From contig JACQXP010000019.1 of assembly GCA_016208645.1 (NCBI GenBank), positions 1-5,042 of the forward strand: a DNA stretch of 5,042 bases, read 5' to 3'. Position numbers and translations under genes: made by a program. Below are positions 1-4,825 of the stretch, piece after piece. The stretch comes from Candidatus Methylomirabilota bacterium. GTDB lineage: Bacteria > Methylomirabilota > Methylomirabilia > Methylomirabilales > 2-02-FULL-66-22. Positions within the stretch are counted from its first letter, which is position 1; each line of letters begins with the position of its first letter. Under the pieces are notes generated by a model that was given only the letters and a program-made list of their open reading frames with translations, made no database searches and was not told the origin of the DNA.

Positions 1-1
1 C

Positions 2-370
2 AACAAGGCGGATGGGCCTTCGGCCGAGACGGCCCTGGAGATCCTGCGGTCGGAATACGGCTCCCGATTCCCCATTCACGCGGTGTCCGCCCAGACCGGC
101 CGCGGCCTCGAACCGCTCCGGCGGATGATCTACGATGGGCTTCGCATCGTGCGGGTGTATTCGAAGCCCCCCGGCAAGGACCCGTCCATGCGCTCCCCGG
201 TGGTCCTCCCCCGGGGGAGCACGATCGTGGACATGGCGGCGGCCATCCACAAGGATTTCGCCCGGCAGTTGAAGTACGCCCGCGTCTGGGGCGGGACCAA
301 GTTCAGCGGCCAGCGGGTTCAGCAGGACTATGTCGTCCAGGAAGGCGACGTCATCGAGCTGCACATCTAG
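2..370 (+). CDS. C-terminal part of a DRG/Obg-type GTPase with TGS domain (5' truncated by the window)
   Basis: The frame is open from base 2, so the gene starts upstream; 122 residues are visible. The first four residues are NKAD, the G4 guanine-specificity motif NKxD. Residues 29-33 (SAQTG) fit the G5 motif, which also contacts the guanine base. From about residue 49 to the end is a TGS domain: KPPGKDPSM, then SPVVLPRGSTIVDMA, IHKDF, LKYARVWG, FSGQRV, and GDVIELHI at the C-terminus. This succession is what I know from DRG-type GTPases, where the TGS domain ends the protein and helps ribosome or RNA association. The Walker A and switch regions are outside the window, so the exact subfamily (DRG-like or another Obg-superfamily member) cannot be fixed. 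The role is inferred from family: a cytoplasmic, translation-related GTPase. A downstream promoter of its own suggests that the next genes are not simply co-transcribed with it. Confidence 0.9.
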   Translation, partial: NKADGPSAETALEILRSEYGSRFPIHAVSAQTGRGLEPLRRMIYDGLRIVRVYSKPPGKDPSMRSPVVLPRGSTIVDMAAAIHKDFARQLKYARVWGGTKFSGQRVQQDYVVQEGDVIELHI

Positions 371-390
371 CCCTGAGCCCAATCAGTACA

Positions 391-427
391 GCAGTTGAAC
401 CGCCAAGACGCCAAGTGCGCCAGGAAG
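391..427. repeat. Short degenerate tandem repeat, CGCCAAGA units
   Basis: Two adjoining 8-bp units CGCCAAGA (401-408) and CGCCAAGT (409-416) are followed after one base by CGCCAGGA (418-425). They are preceded by GTTGAAC. I recall sequences of this kind (AACCGCCAAGACGCCAAG) as dispersed intergenic elements in many environmental bacterial genomes, usually near gene ends. That is memory, not a search. No open reading frame or hairpin explains it. It lies 30 bp after the GTPase stop codon. Confidence 0.55.
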
Positions 428-526
428 CTCCCCATATTCAAGGGAGAATTTGGAAGCACCTGGCCGAAGGATAGGACCCCGCTTGTCCTGAAAAGCGAAC
501 CTTCACCGGGTCCCGGTCGCCGCGGT

Positions 527-555
527 TTGACCGGCGGAGGCGGGAGACGTATATT
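527..555 (+). promoter_or_regulatory. Sigma70-type promoter of the cysteine-rich/radical SAM operon
   Basis: The -35 hexamer TTGACC (527-532) matches five of six consensus bases. The -10 hexamer TATATT (550-555) also matches five of six. The spacer is exactly 17 bp. In such GC-rich sequence an AT-rich hexamer at the right distance is unlikely by chance. The predicted transcription start is near 561-563, about 35 bases before the ATG at 597. No operator dyad overlaps it. Confidence 0.75.
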
Positions 556-561
556 GTGAAT

Positions 562-584
562 GGTGCCACAAGCGCTCCGGCGCC
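562..584 (+). promoter_or_regulatory. Predicted 5'-terminal stem-loop in the operon leader
   Basis: GGTGCC (562-567) can pair with GGCGCC (579-584) over six base pairs including one G-U, with an 11-base loop that itself contains the palindrome AGCGCT. The stem begins at about the predicted transcription start. It ends one base before the ribosome binding site AAGGAG (586-591), which stays single-stranded. A hairpin at the extreme 5' end is a known way to protect mRNA from 5'-dependent decay; regulation of translation is also possible. GGCGCC is self-complementary, so chance pairing in GC-rich DNA cannot be excluded. Confidence 0.35.
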
Positions 585-596
585 GAAGGAGTCGTC

Positions 597-854
597 ATGA
601 ATACGTCCAAGCTCTCTCCGGATACACCGGCCGAGGTCTGTCCCTACTGGCACGAGGTCACGGCCGATTTCGCCTGCATGTACCCGGCCGGTGGCTACTG
701 CATCGCGGGCTGCCACAAGCGGATCAAGGTCATGGCTGAGAAGACGTTCCACGACGTCTGCGCCATGAACTTCGCCGAGTGTGAAGGCTACCACCGGTTG
801 CTGGCCGAGGAAGAGGCGAAGCAACGCCAGACCCTGGGGACGATCTGGCGGTAG
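597..854 (+). CDS. Small cysteine-rich protein of unknown function (85 aa)
   Basis: I do not recognise a named family. The start is well supported: AAGGAG (586-591) lies five bases before the ATG, and a good promoter is just upstream. The protein has six cysteines at 15, 27, 35, 39, 55 and 62 plus histidines at 19, 40, 52 and 66. It therefore looks like a small zinc- or iron-sulfur-binding domain. Landmarks are CPYWHEV at the front, GGYCIAGC in the middle and CAMNFAECEGYH towards the end. The last 20 residues are a charged, probably helical tail (LLAEEEAKQRQ). There is no signal peptide or membrane segment, so it is probably cytoplasmic. I have seen loosely similar C-x3-(F/Y)-x2-C-x2-Y endings in short cysteine-rich bacterial proteins of unknown function, but this is memory only. 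It is the first gene of the operon and lies 9 bp before the radical SAM gene, suggesting coupled translation and a joint role. A substrate peptide of the radical SAM enzyme is a less likely alternative. Confidence 0.85.
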   Translation: MNTSKLSPDTPAEVCPYWHEVTADFACMYPAGGYCIAGCHKRIKVMAEKTFHDVCAMNFAECEGYHRLLAEEEAKQRQTLGTIWR

Positions 855-863
855 GTGTTCCCC

Positions 864-1994
864 ATGGCTCGCTGTCGCGTCTGCGGCTCCCGGTCGCCGC
901 TTATCGCGTCGAGCCTGGGGACTTGTGCATCGTGCATCCGGGCTGACCCGCCCGGACTGGCTGCGCACCTCGCCCGCGTCCACGCGGGCACCCGCCGCGC
1001 CTTCGGACTGCCGCCTGAGCCGCCTCGCGACCCCCTCGGCATCCCGTGCGATCTCTGCGCCAACCAGTGTCGGATTTCCCCGGATCAGCTTGGCTACTGC
1101 GGCCTGCGCCGGAACGCCGGCGGCCGTCTGGCGGGCGGCGCGCCGACACAGGGGAATCTGACCTGGTACTTCGACCCTCTGCCCACAAACTGCGTGGCCG
1201 ACTGGGTCTGCCCGGCGGGGACCGGCGTCGGCTATCCGATGTGGACCCACCGGGAAGGTCCCGAGTATGGCTACACGAACCTCGCCGTCTTCTACCGGGC
1301 CTGCTCCTTCAACTGCCTGGGCTGCCAGAACTGGCACTACCGGGAGGCGACCGGCACCCAGGGGGGGATGACTCCGGCAACGCTGGCGGCGCAGGTGGAC
1401 GCCCGCACCGCCTGCATCTGTTACTTCGGCGGCGATCCCAGCCCCCAGTTTCCCCATTCGGTGGCCGCGTCGGTTCTGGCGCGACGGCGGATGCCCAAGC
1501 GGATCCTGCGGATCTGCTGGGAGACCAACGGGACAATGCACCCGCGATGGCTGCGTAAGGCCATGGCCATCGCGCTCGTGTCGGGCGGCTGCATCAAGTT
1601 CGACCTGAAGGCCTGGGACGACCGGATCCATCGCGCCCTGACCGGGTTCTCCAATGGGTGGACCTTGGAGAACTTCCGCCTGGCCGCCGGGCTGGCCAGC
1701 GCCCGGCCAGTGCCGCCGGCCCTGGTAGCCAGCACCCTGCTCGTGCCCGGCTACGTGGATGCGTCGGAGGTGGGGGCCCTGGCCCGGTGTATCGCCCGCC
1801 TCGATCCGGACATCCCGTACAGCCTGCTGGCGTTCCACCCGCAGTTCTACCTTCACGATCTTCCCGTGACATCCCGGGAGCACGCCGAAGAGGCCCTGGC
1901 GGCCGCGAGGTCGGCTGGCCTCACCCGCGTGCGGATCGGGAACGCGCATCTGCTGGCCGAACCCTACGACCGGCGAAGCCGCGTGACGGTCTGA
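864..1994 (+). CDS. Radical SAM enzyme, PflA/AmmeMemoRadiSam-like, with N-terminal zinc-ribbon motif
   Basis: A 376-residue protein. ATG 864 is chosen over the in-frame GTG at 855 because AGGTG (853-857) lies six bases upstream of it and because it gives the compact start MARCRVCG. Three cysteine regions follow in order. C4, C7, C21 and C24 form a pair of CxxC motifs like a zinc ribbon. Residues 62-82 hold CDLC, C69 and YCGLR (C79), a cluster known at the front of AmmeMemoRadiSam-type enzymes. C147-C151-C154 is the CxxxCxxC motif that binds the [4Fe-4S] cluster and cleaves S-adenosylmethionine. G189-G190-D191-P192 corresponds to the GGEP SAM-binding motif, with Asp in place of Glu. Later marks typical of COG1180-like proteins are KFDLKAWD, STLLVPGYVD, LLAFHPQF and the near C-terminal RIGNAH. 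The family is oxygen-sensitive and cytoplasmic; the substrate is unknown. It is translated right after the cysteine-rich protein and followed by a flavoprotein that could supply electrons or act on the same substrate (inference). Confidence 0.9.
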   Translation: MARCRVCGSRSPLIASSLGTCASCIRADPPGLAAHLARVHAGTRRAFGLPPEPPRDPLGIPCDLCANQCRISPDQLGYCGLRRNAGGRLAGGAPTQGNLTWYFDPLPTNCVADWVCPAGTGVGYPMWTHREGPEYGYTNLAVFYRACSFNCLGCQNWHYREATGTQGGMTPATLAAQVDARTACICYFGGDPSPQFPHSVAASVLARRRMPKRILRICWETNGTMHPRWLRKAMAIALVSGGCIKFDLKAWDDRIHRALTGFSNGWTLENFRLAAGLASARPVPPALVASTLLVPGYVDASEVGALARCIARLDPDIPYSLLAFHPQFYLHDLPVTSREHAEEALAAARSAGLTRVRIGNAHLLAEPYDRRSRVTV

Positions 1995-2000
1995 TCGGTT

Positions 2001-2031
2001 CGGGGAAGAGGAAGCTTCGGGCACATCCCCG
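2001..2031 (+). other. Possible intercistronic hairpin between radical SAM and flavoprotein genes
   Basis: In the 62-bp gap between the two genes, CGGGGA (2001-2006) can pair with TCCCCG (2026-2031) over six base pairs. The loop contains the palindrome GAAGCTTC (2011-2018). No T-run follows, so it does not look like a terminator. It might act as an mRNA processing or stability element, or it may be chance. Confidence 0.25.
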
Positions 2032-2056
2032 TCCGACACATGAGGTGATGCGAGCC

Positions 2057-3424
2057 ATGACGGAACGGTACCGGGTCATCATCGTGGGAGCAGGACCTGC
2101 GGGGATCTTCGCCGCGCTGGAACTGACGCGCGCCGGCGTGGACGGGGTCTTGCTGCTGGAGAAGGGCCCGGACCTGCCCGAACGGCAGCGCCTGGGTCGC
2201 GGGGGCTCCATGCTGGCCGGCTGGGGCGGCGCCGGCGCCTACAGCGACGGCAAGCTGGCCCTGTCCACGGAGATCGGCGGTTTCATGGACCGCTACTGCA
2301 CGCCGGGCCAGTTGACCGAGCTGGTGGAATACGTGGACCAGACCTACCGGACAGTCGGGGCGCCCGCGGGGCTGCACGGATCGGACACCGAGGCGGTGGC
2401 TCATCTCCAGCGGCAGGCGGCGCGGTTTGACATGAAGCTCATCCCCAGCCGCTACCGGCACCTGGGAACTGAGGGCTGTGAGGAGCTCCTGGGAAAGCTC
2501 CGGGCGCATCTGAGCGGGGTGGTGGCGGTCCGCTGCGGGACGCCGGTCGCCGAGGTCATCCCCGGCAGCGGCAACGGCGTCGGCGGCGTGCGGCTGGAGG
2601 ACGGGACGGCGATCGCCGCAGAGTACGTCATCCTGGCGCCCGGCCGGGAGGGTTCTGCCTGGCTGGCCAGGGAGGCGGAGCGGCTAGCCCTGCACACGAC
2701 GATCAACCCCGTGGACATCGGCGTGCGGGTCGAGGTCCCGGCCTCGGTCCTGGAAGAGATCACGCGGGCCACCTACGAGGCCAAGATCATCTACTATACG
2801 CGGCGCTTCGAGGATATGGTTCGCACTTTCTGCATGTGCCCGCACGGCGAGGTGATCCGCGAGGACCTGGGCGGGCTGTACACGGTGAACGGCCACAGCT
2901 ACGCCCATCGCAAGACCGCCAACACCAATTTCGCGCTGCTGGTCAGCAAGACGTTCACGGAGCCGTTCCGCGAGCCCATCGCCTACGGCCAGCACATCGC
3001 CCGGCTGGCCAACATGCTGGGGGGCGAGGTCATCGTCCAGCGCCTGGGCGACCTGCGGCAGGGCCGGCGGTCAACGCCCGGGCGGATCGGGCGGGGCCTG
3101 GTGGAGCCGACCCTTCGCGAGGCCACCCCCGGCGACCTCAGCCTGGTGCTGCCGTACCGCTACCTCGCTGACATCCTGGAGATGCTGGAGGCGCTGGACC
3201 GACTCGTCCCCGGCGTCAACTCGGTTCACACGCTCCTGTACGGGGTCGAGGTGAAGTTCTACTCGCTCCAGCTCCAGCTCGGGCCGGGCCTGGAGACGGA
3301 GATTCCTCATCTCTTCGCGGTGGGGGATGGGGCCGGGGTCAGCCGCGGTCTGGTCCAGGCCTCGGCCTCGGGCGTGCTCGCCGCCCGGAGCATCGCCGCA
3401 TGCGTGAAGGGGGCGGGGAGCTAA
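2057..3424 (+). CDS. FAD-dependent dehydrogenase, COG2509-like (455 aa)
   Basis: The frame is open far upstream, but the protein begins at ATG 2057: GAGGTG (2042-2047) lies nine bases before it, and the Rossmann fold starts at residue 7. An in-frame ATG at 2048 directly abuts that ribosome binding site and is less likely. Residues 7-16 (VIIVGAGPAG) are the GxGxxG dinucleotide-binding loop, with E35 at the end of the second strand to hold the ribose. Residues 55-67 (GWGGAGAYSDGKL) are the most diagnostic COG2509 motif. EVKFYS (398-403) and VGDGAGVSRGL (422-432, with D424 contacting FAD) close the FAD domain. Length fits the family, which lacks an assigned substrate. No signal peptide or membrane segment is seen. 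The gene is third in the + strand operon, and a REP-like doublet follows it. Between E42 and G55 there is no cysteine, whereas I recall several cysteines there in many homologues. Function is therefore an oxidoreductase of unknown substrate. Confidence 0.9.
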   Translation: MTERYRVIIVGAGPAGIFAALELTRAGVDGVLLLEKGPDLPERQRLGRGGSMLAGWGGAGAYSDGKLALSTEIGGFMDRYCTPGQLTELVEYVDQTYRTVGAPAGLHGSDTEAVAHLQRQAARFDMKLIPSRYRHLGTEGCEELLGKLRAHLSGVVAVRCGTPVAEVIPGSGNGVGGVRLEDGTAIAAEYVILAPGREGSAWLAREAERLALHTTINPVDIGVRVEVPASVLEEITRATYEAKIIYYTRRFEDMVRTFCMCPHGEVIREDLGGLYTVNGHSYAHRKTANTNFALLVSKTFTEPFREPIAYGQHIARLANMLGGEVIVQRLGDLRQGRRSTPGRIGRGLVEPTLREATPGDLSLVLPYRYLADILEMLEALDRLVPGVNSVHTLLYGVEVKFYSLQLQLGPGLETEIPHLFAVGDGAGVSRGLVQASASGVLAARSIAACVKGAGS

Positions 3425-3476
3425 GTCCTTGTGGCCAGAATTGCGGTCACGTATTGTCTCGACGCAACCTTTCGAT

Positions 3477-3519
3477 CCCCTCTCCCCGCTGTGGGAGAGA
3501 CTTCCTATGGGTGAGGGGG
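3477..3519 (+). repeat. REP-like element, copy 1
   Basis: CTCTCCC (3480-3486) and GGGAGAG (3493-3499) form a perfect 7-bp stem around a six-base loop. A nine-base linker and the tail GGGTGAGGGG (3509-3518) follow. The tail can alternatively pair with CCCCTC (3477-3482). This arrangement, a CCCTCTCCC hairpin followed by GGGTGAGGG, is one I know as a widely dispersed intergenic palindromic element in many bacteria. It lies 53 bp after the flavoprotein stop codon and could stop transcription or stabilise the mRNA end; there is no T-run. Confidence 0.65.
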
Positions 3520-3524
3520 ACCCT

Positions 3525-3582
3525 CGGGTACCCCCTGGGTGCGGCCCCCTCCTTGCACCCTCACCGGGTACCCCCTGGGTGC
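3525..3582. repeat. Exact 18-bp direct repeat (two copies, 40-bp period)
   Basis: CGGGTACCCCCTGGGTGC occurs at 3525-3542 and identically at 3565-3582. The bases just outside differ (T versus C before, G versus C after). Each copy contains the palindrome GGGTACCC. The first copy sits between the two REP-like elements, and the second forms the extended linker of copy 2. It may come from a local duplication during REP rearrangement. Confidence 0.8.
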
Positions 3583-3604
3583 CCTCTCCCGTCCAGGGAG
3601 AGGG
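3556..3604 (-). repeat. REP-like element, copy 2 (inverted relative to copy 1)
   Basis: CCCTCTCCC (3582-3590) and GGGAGAGGG (3596-3604) form a perfect 9-bp stem with a five-base loop. Read on the minus strand the stem is followed, after a longer linker, by GGTGAGGG (complement of 3558-3565). This is the same order as in copy 1. The two copies thus face each other as a doublet, the arrangement known from bacterial REP/BIME elements. It lies 39 bp beyond the stop codon of the alpha/beta hydrolase gene, so each convergent gene ends next to one copy. Confidence 0.65.
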
Positions 3605-3642
3605 AGGAGAAATGAGTGTGAGCGAATTTGCGTTCTGCAGCA

Positions 3643-4482
3643 CTAAGGACGCACCCCCCGGACAAGTCCGTGGGGAGGATCGTCGGCCGCGAGAAAGGTC
3701 CGGACCGCCGACAGCAGCACCTCGGATGGTTCCAGCAACGTCGAGTGATCGGCGCCGGGGAGAGCCAGGCAACGCACCCTGGGCAGGCGCGAGGCCAGGA
3801 CGTCTATCACGCTGGAGAAGTGGCGGTGGGTCTTCTGGCCCACGAGCAAGAGGACGGGCTGCCGGACCGCCGCCAGGCGCGTCGTCGGGTTAAAGGCCTC
3901 GGCCGACCGGACGATCCCCTCGATGATCCAGGGCGGCCGGGACAAGAGAAGCGAGCGGTACCGGCTGCGCAGGAGCGCCTGGGCCCGGGCGGGCGGCAGG
4001 ACGCAGCGGAACCAGTAGTCGAGGCCGGCGGCCACGCCCTGTTCGCGCATGATCCGGGCGATCGTCTCGCCGCGTAAGCTGGCCGTGTCAATCGGGTGTT
4101 CCTGCCGCAGGCCCAGCATCGGCGGCTCGGCCAGGATCAGGCGCCGCACCCGCTCCGGATAGGCCAGCGTGAAAGCCAGGGCCGCGATCGCCCCGCCGGA
4201 GCAGCCGAAGAAATCCGCCTCCGGGATTGCCAGCCCATCCAGCAGCCCCCGCAAGTCCTCGGCCAGCACCTCGACGGTGTACGGCGCCTCCTGCGGCGGG
4301 ATCTCGCTCTGCCCGTGGCCCCGCCGATCGTAGGCGATGACCCGGCGCTCCGCCGCCAGGTAGGGGATGAGGCGGCGCCACACCTCGAGGCTCAGGGCAT
4401 CGTTGTGCAGCAGCACCAGCGGCTCGCCGCTCCCGGCCACCTCGTAGTAGGTCTGGATGCCGTTCGTGCTTGCGAGGGGCAT
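3643..4482 (-). CDS. Alpha/beta hydrolase fold protein (279 aa)
   Basis: The start at 4482 (ATG) gives MPLASTNGIQTYYEV, the usual opening of this family. The frame continues to a TTG at 4533, but those 17 extra residues have no family resemblance and would run into the divergent gene. No clear ribosome binding site precedes 4482. Visible motifs: LVLLHN (22-27) at the oxyanion-hole position, where HG is more usual; YDRRGHGQS (51-59); nucleophile elbow G93-C94-S95-G96-G97 with S95 as nucleophile; and LPGADHS (241-247) with H246 as catalytic histidine. The usual acid after the strand PVLLLVG is not obvious, since the segment reads GQKTHRHF; the acid may come from another strand. No signal peptide, so probably cytoplasmic. 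Substrate cannot be told from sequence: esterases, lactonases, haloperoxidase-like and C-C hydrolases all share this fold. It converges on the flavoprotein gene and diverges from the MNT/HEPN pair, so it is likely its own transcription unit. Confidence 0.88.
   Translation of the reverse strand: MPLASTNGIQTYYEVAGSGEPLVLLHNDALSLEVWRRLIPYLAAERRVIAYDRRGHGQSEIPPQEAPYTVEVLAEDLRGLLDGLAIPEADFFGCSGGAIAALAFTLAYPERVRRLILAEPPMLGLRQEHPIDTASLRGETIARIMREQGVAAGLDYWFRCVLPPARAQALLRSRYRSLLLSRPPWIIEGIVRSAEAFNPTTRLAAVRQPVLLLVGQKTHRHFSSVIDVLASRLPRVRCLALPGADHSTLLEPSEVLLSAVRTFLAADDPPHGLVRGVRP
3654..3675 (-). other. Hairpin inside the 3' end of the hydrolase gene
   Basis: CCCC (3654-3657) pairs with GGGG (3672-3675) and CGGA (3659-3662) with TCCG (3667-3670). 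One mismatch separates the two blocks and the loop is CAAG. It spans the last codons (positions about 270-275) of the hydrolase. No T-run follows on either strand, so it is not a typical terminator, though with the nearby REP elements it may add to mRNA end structure. Confidence 0.3.
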
Positions 4483-4484
4483 GG

Positions 4485-4499
4485 GTGATCTGATATCAC
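4485..4499. promoter_or_regulatory. Dyad between divergent genes, possible operator
   Basis: GTGATCTGATATCAC contains the perfect 5-bp inverted repeat GTGAT-N5-ATCAC. Inside it and shifted is the perfect palindrome TGATATCA (4491-4498). It is further framed by GCATG (4479-4483) and CATGC (4499-4503). It is the most AT-rich stretch nearby. It lies between the hydrolase start (4482) and the nucleotidyltransferase start (4523), where a shared regulator could act on both. No convincing -35/-10 pair could be assigned on either strand. Confidence 0.4.
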
Positions 4500-4511
4500 A
4501 TGCGGGCCAAT

Positions 4512-4517
4512 GGGAGG
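4512..4517 (+). promoter_or_regulatory. Ribosome binding site deciding the nucleotidyltransferase start
   Basis: GGGAGG lies five bases before GTG 4523. The alternative in-frame ATG at 4481 has GAGGGG only one base upstream, and the ATG at 4457 has no such site and lies within the divergent hydrolase gene. The site therefore supports the GTG start and removes the apparent 5' overlap of the two genes. Confidence 0.7.
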
Positions 4518-4522
4518 CAATC

Positions 4523-4825
4523 GTGCGCTTCAAGCGCGGACTCGCGGCGCTCCCCGGGGTCGTCGTTCAAAGAGTTATCCTGTTCGGTTCGCGCGCCCGT
4601 GGTGAAGGGAACGAGGGGTCGGACCTTGACCTTGCGGTGATCCTTTCGGAAGGCGAGGGTCCTTACTGGCGCCAGATCGTGGACGTGGCGACGGAGCTGA
4701 ACCTCGAGTACGAATATCGTATCCGGGTCTCGCCACTGATCGTCAGCCAGGCAAAGCTCATGGAGCTGTGGGATCGCGAACGGGCGATTGCCCAGGCCAT
4801 CCTTGCCGAGGGGATTGAGGTGTGA
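4523..4825 (+). CDS. Minimal nucleotidyltransferase (MNT), probable antitoxin of an MNT/HEPN pair
   Basis: With the GTG start the protein has 100 residues, the usual size of minimal nucleotidyltransferases. Residues 22-37 (GSRARGEGNEGSDLDL) are the signature GSxARG...SDxDL: G22-S23 bind the nucleotide phosphates, D34 and D36 bind magnesium. It is preceded by VQRVILFG, the usual first strand. The C-terminal part (YRIRVSPLIVSQ 65-76, then AIAQAILAEGIEV) matches the subfamily that partners HEPN proteins. No third acidic residue is clear in the strand YRIRV, where one often completes the metal site. In known MntA/HepT systems the nucleotidyltransferase AMPylates the HEPN toxin on tyrosine and so inactivates it; whether this protein does so is inference. 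Its stop codon overlaps the start of the HEPN gene by four bases, so the two are probably translationally coupled. Cytoplasmic. Confidence 0.88.
   Translation: MRFKRGLAALPGVVVQRVILFGSRARGEGNEGSDLDLAVILSEGEGPYWRQIVDVATELNLEYEYRIRVSPLIVSQAKLMELWDRERAIAQAILAEGIEV

Noticed and set aside
438..2039. A 533-codon open frame on the minus strand, antisense to the cysteine-rich and radical SAM genes
   Set aside because: Its translation is rich in Arg, Gly, Pro and Ala without any domain, and it covers two genes with clear motifs and ribosome binding sites. Long antisense frames are expected in GC-rich coding DNA.
1658..2056. N-terminal extension of the flavoprotein frame into the radical SAM gene
   Set aside because: The extension has low-complexity composition and overlaps the radical SAM coding region. 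The ATG at 2057 has a ribosome binding site and begins right before the Rossmann fold.
3477..3604. CRISPR array or intrinsic terminator in the junction
   Set aside because: Only two direct repeats of 18 bp with a short spacer are present, and no hairpin is followed by a T-run; a REP-like doublet explains the structure better.
3400..3893. Short plus-strand frames across the convergent junction
   Set aside because: They translate the REP-like repeats and the antisense of the hydrolase; no domain is visible.
4457..4522. Upstream start of the nucleotidyltransferase at ATG 4457 or 4481
   Set aside because: Neither has a properly spaced ribosome binding site, and the extra residues are not typical of the family; GGGAGG five bases before GTG 4523 is better.
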